A DNA stretch of 64,000 nt from Caulobacterales bacterium. GTDB lineage: Bacteria > Pseudomonadota > Alphaproteobacteria > Caulobacterales > Caulobacteraceae. The stretch is taken from positions 124,001 through 188,000 of the forward strand of contig JAFLCS010000003.1 of the NCBI GenBank assembly GCA_017302105.1, read 5' to 3'. The notes beneath the pieces were generated by a model. That model did not search any database and was not told the DNA's origin. It was given only the letters and a program-made list of their open reading frames with translations. This document shows positions 43,792 to 53,704 of this stretch, in pieces. Both the position numbers and the translations under genes were made by a program. The first letter of the stretch is position 1. Each line of letters opens with the position of its first letter.

Positions 43792-44342
43792 TCGTTCCGG
43801 CCGGTTCGGCGGCGCGCTCGAGCGTCGAGGGCTATGATCCCCAGGTCCACGACCGCTTCTTTGAGGTGGTCAACCATGAGCTCGGCGAAAAGGGCTTCGT
43901 CACGGCACCGCTGGATGACGTCATCACCTGGGCCCGTACCGGCAGCCTGATGTGGATGACTTTCGGCCTGGCGTGCTGTGCCGTCGAGATGATGCAGGCC
44001 TCGATGCCGCGCTTCGACATGGAACGGTTCGGGATGGCCCCGCGCGCCAGCCCGCGTCAGTCAGACCTGATGATCGTCGCCGGAACCCTGACCAACAAGA
44101 TGGCTCCGGCCCTGCGCAAGGTCTACGATCAGATGCCGGACCCGCGCTATGTCCTGTCGATGGGATCGTGCGCCAACGGCGGCGGGTATTATCATTACAG
44201 CTATAGCGTCGTACGCGGCTGCGACCGGGTCGTACCGGTGGACGTCTATGTGCCCGGCTGTCCGCCGACGGCGGAGGCGCTGCTGTACGGATTGCTGCAG
44301 CTGCAGAAGAAAATCCGGCGGACGGGGACGATTGCGCGATGA
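43782..44342 (+). CDS. nuoB: NADH-quinone oxidoreductase subunit B
   Basis: NuoB carries iron-sulfur cluster N2, the last electron donor to quinone. The 186-residue product has the cluster cysteines in [21 protein letters not shown] and PGCPPTAEA. An ATG at 43782 with GGAG upstream is used; the in-frame ATG at 43761 lies deeper in nuoA. It overlaps nuoA by 10 bp and nuoC by 4 bp. Confidence 0.96.
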   Translation: MGVIVPAGSAARSSVEGYDPQVHDRFFEVVNHELGEKGFVTAPLDDVITWARTGSLMWMTFGLACCAVEMMQASMPRFDMERFGMAPRASPRQSDLMIVAGTLTNKMAPALRKVYDQMPDPRYVLSMGSCANGGGYYHYSYSVVRGCDRVVPVDVYVPGCPPTAEALLYGLLQLQKKIRRTGTIAR

Positions 44343-44965
44343 GCGGAGCCGGCAATCCCAAAGCCATGAAGGCCCTGGCCAGCGCCGCCAAGAAGGCGTG
44401 CGGCAGGGCGGTGATCGAGACAAAGATCGCCTTCGGCGAGGTCACCCTGATCGTCAAGCGCGACCAGATTTTGGACGTGCTTCGGTCGCTGCGCGACGAG
44501 CTGGGCTTTCAGCAACTGGTCGATCTGTGTGGAGCGGACTTCCCTCAGCGCGCCGAGCGGTTCGATGTGGTCTATCACTTGCTCAGCCTGACGCGGAACG
44601 AGCGCATCCGCGTCAAGGTCTCGACCGACGAGACGGCCCCAGTGCCCAGCGCCATTCCGGTCTATCCGAGCGCCGAATGGTTCGAGCGAGAGGCCTTCGA
44701 TATGTTCGGGGTCTATTTCTCGGATCACCCGGACCTGCGCCGGATGCTGACGGACTATGGCTTTGAAGGACATCCGTTGCGCAAGGACTTCCCGATGACG
44801 GGCTATGTCGAGGTGCGTTACGACGACGAGTTGAAGCGGGTGGTCTATGAGCCGGTGAAACTGGCCCAGGAGTTCCGCAGTTTTGATTTCCTGTCGCCCT
44901 GGGAGGGGGCCGACTATACCAAGTGGTCCGGTGTCCTGCCGGGCGACGAAAAGGCGAAGGGGTAG
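44339..44965 (+). CDS. nuoC: NADH-quinone oxidoreductase subunit C
   Basis: NuoC is a peripheral-arm scaffold next to NuoD. The 208 residues include the 30-kDa signature [22 protein letters not shown] and [37 protein letters not shown]. It is a separate protein here, not fused to NuoD as in E. coli. The start overlaps the nuoB stop (ATGA). Confidence 0.96.
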   Translation: MSGAGNPKAMKALASAAKKACGRAVIETKIAFGEVTLIVKRDQILDVLRSLRDELGFQQLVDLCGADFPQRAERFDVVYHLLSLTRNERIRVKVSTDETAPVPSAIPVYPSAEWFEREAFDMFGVYFSDHPDLRRMLTDYGFEGHPLRKDFPMTGYVEVRYDDELKRVVYEPVKLAQEFRSFDFLSPWEGADYTKWSGVLPGDEKAKG

Positions 44966-44968
44966 GGT

Positions 44969-46183
44969 ATGGCTGACAACCTGGAACCCGTTTCGCTGGT
45001 GGCGGAAGAGGAAGACCGCAAGTTCACGATCAATTTTGGCCCGCAGCATCCGGCTGCGCACGGCGTGCTGCGCCTGGTGCTGGAGCTGGATGGCGAGATC
45101 GTCGAGCGCGTCGACCCTCACATCGGCCTGCTGCACCGCGGTACCGAGAAGCTGATGGAGGCCCGCACCTACCTCCAGAACATCCCGTACTTCGACCGCC
45201 TCGACTATGTGGCGCCGATGAACCAGGAGCACGCCTTCTGCCTGGCTATCGAGCGGCTCCTGGGTCTGGAGGTGCCGTATCGCGGTCAGCTGATCCGGGT
45301 GTTGTATTCGGAAATCGGCCGCATTCTGAACCACCTGCTGAACGTCACCACCCAGGCGATGGACGTCGGGGCTCTGACGCCGCCGCTGTGGGGCTTCGAA
45401 GAGCGCGAGAAGTTGATGGTGTTCTATGAGCGCGCCTCGGGTGCGCGCCTGCACGCCAACTATTTCCGGCCCGGCGGTGTGCATCAGGATCTGCCTGACG
45501 CCCTGATCGACGACATTGAAAAGTGGATCGGCGAGTTCCCCAAGGCCCTGACGGATATCGAAGCCCTGGTCACCGAGAACCGCATCTTTAAACAGCGCAA
45601 CGTTGACATTGGTGTTGTGTCAAAGGAACAGGCCCTGGCCTGGGGCTTCTCGGGCGTGATGCTGCGCGGGTCCGACATCGCCTGGGACCTGAGAAAATCC
45701 CAGCCGTACGAGTGCTATGCCGAGCTCGATTTCGAGGTTCCCGTCGGCAAGAACGGCGACTGCTGGGACCGCTATCTCTGCCGCGTGGAAGAGATGAAAG
45801 AGTCTCTCAAGATCATGCGCCAGTGCATTGATCGGCTGAGGTCAAATCCGGGCCCGGTCCTGTCGACCGACAACAAGGTGGCACCGCCGCGCCGGGGCGA
45901 GATGAAGCGTTCGATGGAAGCCCTGATCGAGCACTTCAAACTCTATACCGAAGGGTTCCGGACGCCGCCGGGTGAAGTTTATGCGGCCGTCGAGGCCCCC
46001 AAGGGCGAATTCGGTGTCTATGTGATCTCGGACGGAACCAACAAGCCCTATCGCTGCAAGATCGCGGCTCCGGGCTTCAAGCATCTGCAGGCCATGGACT
46101 GGATGAACAGGGGGCACCTGCTGGCCGATGTGTCGGCCATTCTCGGGTCGCTCGACATCGTGTTCGGTGAGGTTGATCGCTGA
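44969..46183 (+). CDS. nuoD: NADH-quinone oxidoreductase subunit D
   Basis: NuoD forms the quinone-binding cavity with NuoB. The 404 residues contain [16 protein letters not shown] near the N-terminus (the quinone-contacting HPAAHG loop), then [12 protein letters not shown] and a C-terminal SHLQAMD-like [11 protein letters not shown] and [14 protein letters not shown]. It is full length. The next, non-nuo gene begins in its stop codon (TGATG). Confidence 0.97.
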   Translation: MADNLEPVSLVAEEEDRKFTINFGPQHPAAHGVLRLVLELDGEIVERVDPHIGLLHRGTEKLMEARTYLQNIPYFDRLDYVAPMNQEHAFCLAIERLLGLEVPYRGQLIRVLYSEIGRILNHLLNVTTQAMDVGALTPPLWGFEEREKLMVFYERASGARLHANYFRPGGVHQDLPDALIDDIEKWIGEFPKALTDIEALVTENRIFKQRNVDIGVVSKEQALAWGFSGVMLRGSDIAWDLRKSQPYECYAELDFEVPVGKNGDCWDRYLCRVEEMKESLKIMRQCIDRLRSNPGPVLSTDNKVAPPRRGEMKRSMEALIEHFKLYTEGFRTPPGEVYAAVEAPKGEFGVYVISDGTNKPYRCKIAAPGFKHLQAMDWMNRGHLLADVSAILGSLDIVFGEVDR

Positions 46184-46554
46184 TGTTCGAGTGTCTGGCC
46201 ATGGAAGTCGTCGACGCCCAGATCGCGGCCTGGCGGGCCCGCGATACGGCGGCGTTTGTCGAATTCTATGCGCCGGACGCCGTCATCGTAATGGGGCCGG
46301 GCGAAGACGATACCCTGCAAGGCGGTGACGCCATCCGAACGCACTACGCGAACGCGTTTCTCGAAATGCCGGCCGACACCCACTTGGAAATCGCCAACCG
46401 GATCACCTCGGGGGAATATATCGTCGACGAAGAGGCGATTTCCGCTGGCGGATTTGCGGGCGAAGTGGTTGCGATCTGTCGCGTTCAGTCCTGCCAGATA
46501 ACGCACGTTCAGTTCCTGCCGTGGGTGAACCATGAGGAGGGCGTCGCGGAATGA
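46183..46554 (+). CDS. NTF2-like (SnoaL/DUF4440-type) small protein in nuo operon
   Basis: The 123-residue product has the cone-shaped NTF2-like pattern: an N-terminal helix with VDAQIAAWRARDTAAFVEFYAPDAVIVM, then GGDAIRTHYANAFLE and alternating beta strands. The family holds steroid isomerases and many binding proteins; no catalytic set is obvious. It is coupled to nuoD (TGATG) and to the next gene (ATGA), so it is translated with complex I, but whether it touches the complex is unknown. Confidence 0.78.
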   Translation: MFECLAMEVVDAQIAAWRARDTAAFVEFYAPDAVIVMGPGEDDTLQGGDAIRTHYANAFLEMPADTHLEIANRITSGEYIVDEEAISAGGFAGEVVAICRVQSCQITHVQFLPWVNHEEGVAE

Positions 46555-46961
46555 GTGATTTCCTCATTCAGCCGATCGTTCTGCCCGACCGCTGGATCTG
46601 GTTCGGCGGGCTGATGGCGTTCAGTACGTTTGTGACCGTCGTGTTCTCACCGCGGCGGCGTGCAGCCATCGGCTTTGTTCGCGTGGCACTGGGACGCGCC
46701 AGTCAGCTGTTGGTGCCGCTGGCCGGGGTGATTGTGGTTCGATCCGGCTTCCGTCAGGCCTATCTGGCCGATGACCGTTCATTCTGGGAAGCCATGTGGA
46801 TGAGCCTGGTCTGGATGTCGGGCTTCCTGTTCGTGGGGCGTCTGGCGGTTGCTCATGTCCCGCCGACCTCCATCTGGCTGCGCGATCTGCGCAAAGCCGG
46901 TGCCGATGTCTGGAAGGACCGTCTGGGCCGCTGGTTCAAAAACGCGGTGAAGATCCGATGA
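46551..46961 (+). CDS. Membrane protein of unknown function in nuo operon
   Basis: The 136-residue product has hydrophobic segments at about 15-32, 48-63 and 80-100, and a basic C-terminus (WKDRLGRWFKNAVKIR). I recognise no family. It overlaps the NTF2-like gene by 4 bp and the next small gene by 4 bp, so it is embedded in the nuoD-nuoE interval. Confidence 0.75.
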   Translation: MSDFLIQPIVLPDRWIWFGGLMAFSTFVTVVFSPRRRAAIGFVRVALGRASQLLVPLAGVIVVRSGFRQAYLADDRSFWEAMWMSLVWMSGFLFVGRLAVAHVPPTSIWLRDLRKAGADVWKDRLGRWFKNAVKIR

Positions 46962-47152
46962 GCGAAACCGCCAAGCCTATTTCGGAAATGCTGCGCCAGG
47001 GGTGGAGCATCGAACACTATTCTACCGCGCTGGGATCCTACGGCGTGATCGAACACTGCTTCCTGATGACCCGTTCGGGCGCGCGGAAGGTCGTGGCTGT
47101 CCGTCCCAAGATCGTGGGCCGCGGCTGCGACGTGACGGAACTGGAGATCTAG
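46958..47152 (+). CDS. Small protein of unknown function in nuo operon (64 aa)
   Basis: The product is 64 residues, starting MSETAKPISEMLRQGWSI. It is soluble and beta-rich, with a basic middle (RSGARKVVAVRPKIVGRG) that could contact RNA or a protein surface. No family is recognised. The ATG overlaps the preceding stop; nuoE starts directly after its stop codon. Confidence 0.72.
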   Translation: MSETAKPISEMLRQGWSIEHYSTALGSYGVIEHCFLMTRSGARKVVAVRPKIVGRGCDVTELEI

Positions 47153-47833
47153 ATGTCGGCGCGTCGTCTCGCCAAGGATCAGCCCAAGTCGTTCGCCTTT
47201 TCCAAGGAGACGAAGAAGAAGGCTGACTGGTGGATTGCCAAGTATCCCGAGGGCCGCGAGCAATCGGCGGTCATCCCGATCCTGTGGCTGGTCCAGAAGC
47301 AGGAGGGGTGGGTCTCCGAACCGGCAATGGCCGCTATTGCCGAGTTGCTCGGAATGCCCAAGATCCGGGTACTGGAGGTTGCGACCTTCTACACCATGTT
47401 CATGCTCGAGCCGGTGGGCACCTCGGCCCTGATCCAGGTCTGCGGAACCACGCCTTGTATGCTGCGCGGCTCGGGTGAGCTGATGAAGGTCTGCGAGAAG
47501 CGGATCGGTCCCAAGGACAAGCTGTCGGCCGACGGTCGCTTTACCTGGCAAGAAGTTGAGTGTCTGGGCGCGTGCGCCAACGCCCCAATGGCCCAGATCA
47601 ACGACTATTATTTCGAGGATCTGACTGCCGCCGACATGGAGAAGATCATCGATGACTTCGCCGCCGGCAAGTCGTCCAAGCCGGGCCCACGGGTGAAGCG
47701 TCAGACCTCGGCCCCAGAGGGCGAGCCGACCAGCCTGACTGACCCCAAGCTCTACGACGGATCGGCCGGCAAACCGATCAAGTCGTTGCCGAACGCGGCA
47801 CCCAAGGCCAAGAAGAAAAAGGAGCCGGCGTGA
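47153..47833 (+). CDS. nuoE: NADH-quinone oxidoreductase subunit E
   Basis: NuoE holds the off-path 2Fe-2S cluster N1a. The 226 residues contain the cluster cysteines in QVCGTTPCMLRGS (two) and ECLGACANAP (two). The C-terminal 60 or so residues are a low-complexity extension ending in a lysine run (PKAKKKKEPA), longer than in E. coli but not unusual for alphaproteobacteria. The next gene starts in its stop codon. Confidence 0.96.
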   Translation: MSARRLAKDQPKSFAFSKETKKKADWWIAKYPEGREQSAVIPILWLVQKQEGWVSEPAMAAIAELLGMPKIRVLEVATFYTMFMLEPVGTSALIQVCGTTPCMLRGSGELMKVCEKRIGPKDKLSADGRFTWQEVECLGACANAPMAQINDYYFEDLTAADMEKIIDDFAAGKSSKPGPRVKRQTSAPEGEPTSLTDPKLYDGSAGKPIKSLPNAAPKAKKKKEPA

Positions 47834-48096
47834 TGGCGCGGCCGGACCTGAGCACGCCGGAAGGCCTGACCGCGTATCGCCAGGAACTGCGCGGCGTGGC
47901 GCAGCCCGTCCGATTCACGGCCTTCGGCCTGGTTCTGATTGGTGCTGCCATCGTCGTCGCAGCGGTCTGGCTTGAGGTGCCCGAATGGGCGATCAACGGC
48001 GGTTATATTGCGTTGGGGGTTGGCTGGATCCTGATGGTTGCCGCTGTCTTTCTGCGTACCCGTTATCACCGTCGCCGCATGGCGGAGCCTGAATGA
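47833..48096 (+). CDS. Two-helix membrane protein of unknown function in nuo operon
   Basis: An 87-residue product with two membrane helices at about 30-48 and 52-72 and a short basic tail ([13 protein letters not shown]). An adjacent GTG at 47830 would add one residue. It sits between nuoE and nuoF, overlapping both (TGATG and ATGA). No family is recognised. Confidence 0.72.
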   Translation: MARPDLSTPEGLTAYRQELRGVAQPVRFTAFGLVLIGAAIVVAAVWLEVPEWAINGGYIALGVGWILMVAAVFLRTRYHRRRMAEPE

Positions 48097-49415
48097 GCAT
48101 GGTCGGAATTCTTCAAGACAAAGATCGCATCTTCACCAACCTCTATGGATTCCATGACTGGGGCCTGGAGGGGGCGAAGGCGCGTGGGTGCTGGAACGGT
48201 ACCCGCGATATGCTCGATCAAGGCGGCCCGTGGATCATCGACCAGATCAAGAACTCGGGCCTGCGCGGCCGGGGCGGGGCGGGCTTCCCGACCGGCCTGA
48301 AGTGGTCATTCATGCCCAAGGAGGTCCGCGCGGACCGTCCGCACTATCTGGTGGTCAATGCCGATGAGTCCGAGCCGGGGACCTGCAAGGACCGCGAGAT
48401 CATGCGGCATGATCCGCACCTCTTGATCGAGGGCTGCCTGATCGCGTCCTTCGCGATGCAGGCGCACGCCTGCTACATCTATCTGCGCGGCGAATATGTG
48501 CTGGAACGCGAGCGCATGGAGGCGGCGGTCAAGCAGGCGTACGAAGCCAAGCTGATCGGTAAGAACAACGTCCATGGCTGGGACTTCGACGTCTATATCC
48601 ACCACGGGGCGGGGGCCTATATCTGTGGTGAAGAGACCGCGCTGCTGGAATCGCTTGAAGGCAAGAAGGGCCAGCCGCGCCTGAAGCCGCCGTTCCCGGC
48701 GGGTGCCGGCCTCTATGGCTGTCCGACCACGGTGAACAATGTCGAGTCGATCGCGGTCGCCGGGACTATCCTGCGACGCGGGGCTGAATGGTTCGCGAGC
48801 TTTGGGCGCCCGAATAACACCGGCACGAAGGTCATGTCGATCTCGGGCCATGTGAACCGCCCGTGCAATATCGAAGAGGCCATGTCGATCCCGTTGCGTC
48901 AGCTGCTGGACGATCATTGCGGCGGCGTGCGCGGCGGTTGGGACAATCTCAAGGCCGTGATCCCGGGCGGCTCGTCGGTGCCGTTGATTACGCGGGAGAT
49001 GGCCGAGACAGCACTGATGGACTTCGACTCCTTGCGCGAAATGCGCTCGGGTCTGGGCACCGCTGCCGTCATCGTGATGGATCAGTCGACCGATCTGGTG
49101 AAGGCGATTGCCCGTATTAGTTACTTCTACAAGCACGAAAGCTGTGGCCAGTGCACGCCATGCCGCGAGGGCACGGGCTGGATGTGGCGAGTGCTGGAGC
49201 GGATGGCGGTAGGCAATGCCGAGCCGTCCGAGATCGACCTGCTGCTCGACGTGGCTGGTCAAGTCGAAGGCCATACCATCTGTGCGCTCGGGGATGCGGC
49301 GGCCTGGCCGGTTCAGGGGCTGATCCGGCATTTCCGCCATGAAATCGAAGATCGGATCAACCAGTACCGTATGCGCAAGGGTTCCTTCGCGGGCCATGCG
49401 ATTGCGGCTGAATAG
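48093..49415 (+). CDS. nuoF: NADH-quinone oxidoreductase subunit F
   Basis: NuoF binds NADH and FMN and carries 4Fe-4S cluster N3. The 440 residues contain the NADH/FMN loops [16 protein letters not shown] (about 55-70) and [15 protein letters not shown], and the cluster motif [15 protein letters not shown] with the fourth cysteine in [11 protein letters not shown]. It is complete. A TM2-domain gene follows after 14 bp. Confidence 0.97.
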   Translation: MSMVGILQDKDRIFTNLYGFHDWGLEGAKARGCWNGTRDMLDQGGPWIIDQIKNSGLRGRGGAGFPTGLKWSFMPKEVRADRPHYLVVNADESEPGTCKDREIMRHDPHLLIEGCLIASFAMQAHACYIYLRGEYVLERERMEAAVKQAYEAKLIGKNNVHGWDFDVYIHHGAGAYICGEETALLESLEGKKGQPRLKPPFPAGAGLYGCPTTVNNVESIAVAGTILRRGAEWFASFGRPNNTGTKVMSISGHVNRPCNIEEAMSIPLRQLLDDHCGGVRGGWDNLKAVIPGGSSVPLITREMAETALMDFDSLREMRSGLGTAAVIVMDQSTDLVKAIARISYFYKHESCGQCTPCREGTGWMWRVLERMAVGNAEPSEIDLLLDVAGQVEGHTICALGDAAAWPVQGLIRHFRHEIEDRINQYRMRKGSFAGHAIAAE

Positions 49416-49429
49416 GGGAGAGTCTGACT

Positions 49430-49918
49430 ATGCGTGGCAAGGTATTGTCCTATCAGGACCTCGAAGGGACCGGCGTGATCAGCGGTGATGACGGCAACCG
49501 CTACAATTTCCTGCGCGGTGACCTGCAGGATGGTGCGCGCACCGTGCGGGTCGGTGCCGATGTCGATTTTAATGCCGAGGGAGACAAGGCCTCGGCCATC
49601 TATGTCATCGGTAGCGGATCGACTGCTGCCGACAGCATCAGTGAGGCGGTTGAATCCTTCTCCGGCGGTGAGAAGAACAAGGTTGTTGCCGGTCTCCTGG
49701 CGATCATCCTCGGGGCGCTGGGGATTCATAAATTCTACCTCGGCCTGACCCAGCCGGGGGTCATCATGCTGGCGATTACACTGGTCGGTTCGATCGTGGC
49801 CGGCCTGGGCCCGATGGCCATGGGGATCCTCGGTCTGGTCGAGGGCATCATCTATCTGACCAAGTCGGACGAGGCGTTCCAGCGGGAGTACGTCGTCGGC
49901 AAGAAGGCCTGGCTCTAG
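49430..49918 (+). CDS. TM2-domain protein with N-terminal OB/cold-shock-like region
   Basis: The 162-residue protein has two parts. Residues 1-62 (MRGKVLSYQDLEGTGVISGDDG, with VGADVDFNAEGDKASAIYV) look like a cold-shock/S1-type beta-barrel. Residues about 80-140 are a TM2 domain with the hallmark GALGIHKFYLG between two membrane helices. TM2 proteins are common in bacteria, with no assigned role. It lies between nuoF and nuoG. Confidence 0.82.
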   Translation: MRGKVLSYQDLEGTGVISGDDGNRYNFLRGDLQDGARTVRVGADVDFNAEGDKASAIYVIGSGSTAADSISEAVESFSGGEKNKVVAGLLAIILGALGIHKFYLGLTQPGVIMLAITLVGSIVAGLGPMAMGILGLVEGIIYLTKSDEAFQREYVVGKKAWL

Positions 49919-49928
49919 GACCAAGACG

Positions 49929-50315
49929 TTGATCGACCGCATCCTGACATCGGCGATGGTGAGCGCGGCGGCCTTGGTGGCCGTCGCGTGTGCGCCCGAC
50001 GGCGAGCCGGCTCCTCCCGTTTCGGCCGAACCGCAGGCTGCGGAGGTTGAGGCAGACGCCGCAGCGCCGGTGGAGCTTGCGGCGTCGCTGGAAGATGCCT
50101 GCCGTCAGGCTGTCCAGGTCCAGTACGGTCAGTCCGGCCCTGCGGTGACGTACGTCGGTGGCGTCATTTCGTGGCGCGCGCCGGTCGACGGTGGCCGCCT
50201 GAGTTTCGACTGCGCCGTGGATGGGGAAACTGTATCGCTGATCCGTAACGGCGAAACACAGGTTGTCACTTTTAATGTGCCGGCGGACAGCTCCGCCCAA
50301 CAAGAGGCCCGCTGA
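49929..50315 (+). CDS. Small predicted lipoprotein in nuo operon
   Basis: From TTG at 49929 (AGGA upstream) the product has 128 residues; an ATG at 49953 is also possible. A lipoprotein signal ends in LVAVAC, then a Pro/Glu/Ala-rich linker and a small domain with two cysteines (DACRQAV and SFDCAVDG) that could form a disulfide in the periplasm. The family is not recognised. nuoG starts inside its stop codon (TGATG). Confidence 0.75.
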   Translation: MIDRILTSAMVSAAALVAVACAPDGEPAPPVSAEPQAAEVEADAAAPVELAASLEDACRQAVQVQYGQSGPAVTYVGGVISWRAPVDGGRLSFDCAVDGETVSLIRNGETQVVTFNVPADSSAQQEAR

Positions 50316-52363
50316 TGCCCATCGCCAAGGTCAATGGCCAGGAAGTCGAGTTCGAGCCGGGGATGACCGTGCTCCAGGTGGCGGAGCGTGCCGGGGAGGA
50401 GATCCCGCGCTTCTGCTATCATGAGCGCCTGTCGATCGCCGGCAACTGTCGGATGTGTCTGGTCGAGGTGAAGCCGGGGCCGCCCAAGCCGCAGGCGTCA
50501 TGCGCCCTACCGGCGGCCGACGGCCAGGAGATCTTCACCAACACGCCGATGGTCGAAAAGGCCCGCAAGGGTGTGATGGAATTCCTGCTGATCAACCATC
50601 CACTCGACTGCCCGATCTGCGATCAGGGCGGCGAGTGCGACCTGCAGGACCAGGCCATGGGTTATGGCCGCGAGCATTCCCGCTACGACGAGAACAAGCG
50701 TGCGGTCGAAGAAAAGCACATGGGTCCGACGATCAAGACCTATATGACGCGCTGTATCCAGTGCACGCGTTGTGTGCGCTTCATTACTGAAATTGCAGGT
50801 GTTCCCGATATTGGCCTGCTCAATCGCGGCGAGAACGCCGAGATCAGCACCTATCTGCAACAGGCCGTGGATTCCGAGCTGTCGGGCAACGTCAATGATC
50901 TGTGCCCGGTCGGGGCACTGACCCATCGGCCCTGGCAGTTCCACTACCGTGCCTGGGAGCTGAAGAAAACCGAGACCCTCGATGTCATGGACGCGCTGGG
51001 ATCCAATATCCGCGCCGACAGCCGCGGGGCCGAGGTCATGCGGACCCTGCCGCGTGTGAACGAAGGCATCAACGAGGAATGGCTGAGCGACCGCAGCCGC
51101 TATGCGGTCGATGGCTTGACCCAACGACGCCTGGACAAGCCCTGGGTGCGCGATGCCAGGGGCAAGCTGAAGCCGGCGACCTGGGACGAGGCGCTCGTAG
51201 CGGTAGCCGACAGGCTCAAGGTGGCCAAACCGGAAAAGATCGGCGTGATCGCCGGCGATCTTCAGGACGCTGAGTCCATGTATGCGGCCCTGACGCTGTT
51301 CCGGGCGCTCGGTTCGGCCAACACCGACTGCCGTCAGGACGGTGCGGCCCTGGGAGGATCGGGGCGCGAGGGCTGGCTGTTCAACTCGAGTCTGCAAGGC
51401 ATCGAACAGGCGGACGCCGTCCTGCTGGTCGGGACCAATCCGCGCGTGGAGGCTCCGCTCCTGAATGCGCGGCTGCGCAAGATCTGGCTCTCGGGTAAGG
51501 CCCAGATCGGCCTGATCGGCGAGGCGACTTCGCTGACCTATGACTACACACACTTCGGCGAGGGGGCAGATGCCCTGGCCAAGCCAGCCAAGGCCCTGAC
51601 CGACCTGCTGGCCAAGGCCGAACGACCGGCGATCATCGTCGGGGCCGGGGCCCTGATCGGCAAGGACGGGGCGGCAGTGCTGAACGCGCTGGGGGCGCTG
51701 GCCAAGAAGACGGGCGTGGTCAAGGAGGACTGGAACGGCTTCAACGTCCTGCATCATGCGGCATCGCGCGTGGGCGGCCTGGACATGGGCTTCGTGCCGG
51801 GCCAGGGCGGCCTGTCGGCGGTCGAGATGGCCAAGAAAGACAAGCTCGACGTCCTGTTCCTGCTGGGAGCTGACGAAATCGACGCCTCGGCGACATCGGC
51901 TTTCAAGGTCTATCTGGGCAGCCATGGCGACCGCGGCGCGCATGGGGCCGATGTGATCCTGCCCGGGGCGGCTTACACCGAAAAACCGGGCCTGTACGTC
52001 AATACCGAAGGCCGGGTTCAATTGGCCGAACGCGTGGTCTTCCCCAAGGGTGAGGCCAAGGAAGACTGGGCGATCCTGCGTGCCCTGTCGGAGCGCGTGG
52101 GCCGGACCCTGCCGTTCGACAGCCTTGACGCCCTGCGGCACCATCTGTTTGGAGCTCACCCGACCTTTGGGCGGATCGGCTATCTGGCCCCAGCCGGATC
52201 GTTTGACGTGGCGTCGCTGGGCGCAAAGGGCGAGCTGGGCAAGGGCGCTTTCACGTCGCCCCTGGCTGACGCCTATCTGACCAATCCGATCGCGCGGGCC
52301 TCGGCCACCATGGCCGAACTGTCGGCCCAGCGCAGCGGCCAGCGCCTGATGGCGGCGGAGTAG
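50315..52363 (+). CDS. nuoG: NADH-quinone oxidoreductase subunit G
   Basis: NuoG is the large iron-sulfur subunit of the peripheral arm. In 682 residues it has the 2Fe-2S ligands (FCYHERLSIAGNCRMC), the His/Cys ligands of N5 (HPLDCPICDQGGECDLQ) and the 4Fe-4S motif CIQCTRCVRF with a later cysteine in NDLCPVGALT. The C-terminal two thirds are a molybdopterin-type fold without cofactor function. It is coupled to the lipoprotein gene before it; a small gene follows after 4 bp. Confidence 0.97.
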   Translation: MPIAKVNGQEVEFEPGMTVLQVAERAGEEIPRFCYHERLSIAGNCRMCLVEVKPGPPKPQASCALPAADGQEIFTNTPMVEKARKGVMEFLLINHPLDCPICDQGGECDLQDQAMGYGREHSRYDENKRAVEEKHMGPTIKTYMTRCIQCTRCVRFITEIAGVPDIGLLNRGENAEISTYLQQAVDSELSGNVNDLCPVGALTHRPWQFHYRAWELKKTETLDVMDALGSNIRADSRGAEVMRTLPRVNEGINEEWLSDRSRYAVDGLTQRRLDKPWVRDARGKLKPATWDEALVAVADRLKVAKPEKIGVIAGDLQDAESMYAALTLFRALGSANTDCRQDGAALGGSGREGWLFNSSLQGIEQADAVLLVGTNPRVEAPLLNARLRKIWLSGKAQIGLIGEATSLTYDYTHFGEGADALAKPAKALTDLLAKAERPAIIVGAGALIGKDGAAVLNALGALAKKTGVVKEDWNGFNVLHHAASRVGGLDMGFVPGQGGLSAVEMAKKDKLDVLFLLGADEIDASATSAFKVYLGSHGDRGAHGADVILPGAAYTEKPGLYVNTEGRVQLAERVVFPKGEAKEDWAILRALSERVGRTLPFDSLDALRHHLFGAHPTFGRIGYLAPAGSFDVASLGAKGELGKGAFTSPLADAYLTNPIARASATMAELSAQRSGQRLMAAE

Positions 52364-52367
52364 GGCG

Positions 52368-52637
52368 ATGGGCGGATATCCGATCTGGGCCTATTTCCCG
52401 CTTCTGATCTCGCTGGCGGGAGTTTGGGTTTTCACACAGGGCCTGACTGAGATGAAGTCACGTCTCCAAGCTTCGGGCCTAGGCGCGCGCGGGGGCACGG
52501 CGATGTTCGCTAGCGAAACAAGGCTCAAGGCGCTTGGCGTCCATGACAGCACTTGGAAAGCCCGCATTGGCGTGGCGCTGGAGACGGTTGGCGTTCTGCT
52601 GTTTGTAGCGGCCATTTTGTCGGTGGAGCTCGCCTGA
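52368..52637 (+). CDS. Two-helix membrane protein of unknown function in nuo operon
   Basis: An 89-residue product with membrane helices at about 8-25 and 66-86 and a polar loop between them ([16 protein letters not shown]). It lies between nuoG and nuoH; the nuoH ATG overlaps its stop (TGATG). No family is recognised. The position next to a membrane subunit and the tight coupling make an assembly or accessory role in complex I plausible (inference). Confidence 0.75.
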   Translation: MGGYPIWAYFPLLISLAGVWVFTQGLTEMKSRLQASGLGARGGTAMFASETRLKALGVHDSTWKARIGVALETVGVLLFVAAILSVELA

Positions 52638-53704
52638 TGGATTTCTGGACTACTCCCTTGGGCTGGACCCTGATCACCGTCGGCGGGATCCTGCTCGTCA
52701 CAGTCGGGATCCTGATCTCGCTGGCCTTCCTGCTGTTGGCCGACCGAAAAATCTGGGCGGGCGTGCAGATGCGCAAGGGCCCCAACGTCGTCGGGCCGTT
52801 CGGTCTGCTTCAGTCATTCGCCGACTTCTTCAAGTTCGTCCTGAAGGAGGTCGTCGTCCCGGCCGGGGCCGACAAGACGGTCTTTCTGCTGGCCCCGCTC
52901 ATCACCTTCATCCTGGCATTCGCAGCCTGGGCCGTGATTCCGTTCGCGCCCGGCTGGGTCGTGTCGGACCTCAACGTCGGGGTGCTGTACTGGTTCGCGA
53001 TCTCTTCGCTGGGCGTCTATGGCATCATCATGGGCGGCTGGGCCTCCAACTCGAAGTACCCCTTCCTGGGCGCGCTGCGCTCGGCAGCCCAGATGGTGTC
53101 CTATGAGGTGTCCATCGGCTTCATCGTCGTGTCGGTTCTGCTGCTGTCCGGCTCGATGAATTTCACGACCATTGTCGATTCCCAGGCCGGCTGGATCTGG
53201 GACTGGAATATGTTCGGCAATGGCGGCACAAATTGGCCGACGATCGTCATCATGATCCCGATGCTGGTGCTGTTCTTCGTGTCAGCCCTGGCTGAAACCA
53301 ACCGCCCACCGTTCGACTTGCCCGAAGCCGAGTCCGAGTTGGTTGCTGGATATCAGGTCGAATATTCCTCGACGCCGTATCTGCTCTTCATGATCGGCGA
53401 GTACGCGAACATCGTGCTGATGTGCGCCATGCTGACGGTGCTGTTCTGCGGCGGCTGGCATCCGGGCATCGTCTCCAGCGCCTGGGTCGAGAGTCTGCCG
53501 GGCTGGATGAGCTACACCATCTATCTGCTGACCTTTATCCTGAAGACGGTGCTGTGGTTCTGCGCCTTCGCTCTGGTGAAGGCCTTCGTGCCTCGCTACC
53601 GGTACGACCAACTGATGCGGCTGGGCTGGAAGATCTTCCTGCCAACCTCCCTGGTGGCTGTAGTCCTGTCGGCAGCCTGGCAGGTGTTCGGAGTACACGG
53701 ATGA
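52637..53704 (+). CDS. nuoH: NADH-quinone oxidoreductase subunit H
   Basis: NuoH joins the peripheral and membrane arms and lines the quinone tunnel. The 355-residue product has eight or so helices and the signatures [23 protein letters not shown] and [28 protein letters not shown] with the conserved glutamates. It starts at 52637; an earlier in-frame start lies inside the preceding gene. Confidence 0.97.
   Translation: MDFWTTPLGWTLITVGGILLVTVGILISLAFLLLADRKIWAGVQMRKGPNVVGPFGLLQSFADFFKFVLKEVVVPAGADKTVFLLAPLITFILAFAAWAVIPFAPGWVVSDLNVGVLYWFAISSLGVYGIIMGGWASNSKYPFLGALRSAAQMVSYEVSIGFIVVSVLLLSGSMNFTTIVDSQAGWIWDWNMFGNGGTNWPTIVIMIPMLVLFFVSALAETNRPPFDLPEAESELVAGYQVEYSSTPYLLFMIGEYANIVLMCAMLTVLFCGGWHPGIVSSAWVESLPGWMSYTIYLLTFILKTVLWFCAFALVKAFVPRYRYDQLMRLGWKIFLPTSLVAVVLSAAWQVFGVHG

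Noticed and set aside
50507-52159. Minus-strand open frame of 550 codons over nuoG
   Set aside because: nuoG is unmistakable on the plus strand; the antisense product shows only low-complexity His/Gln/Arg/Asp sequence.
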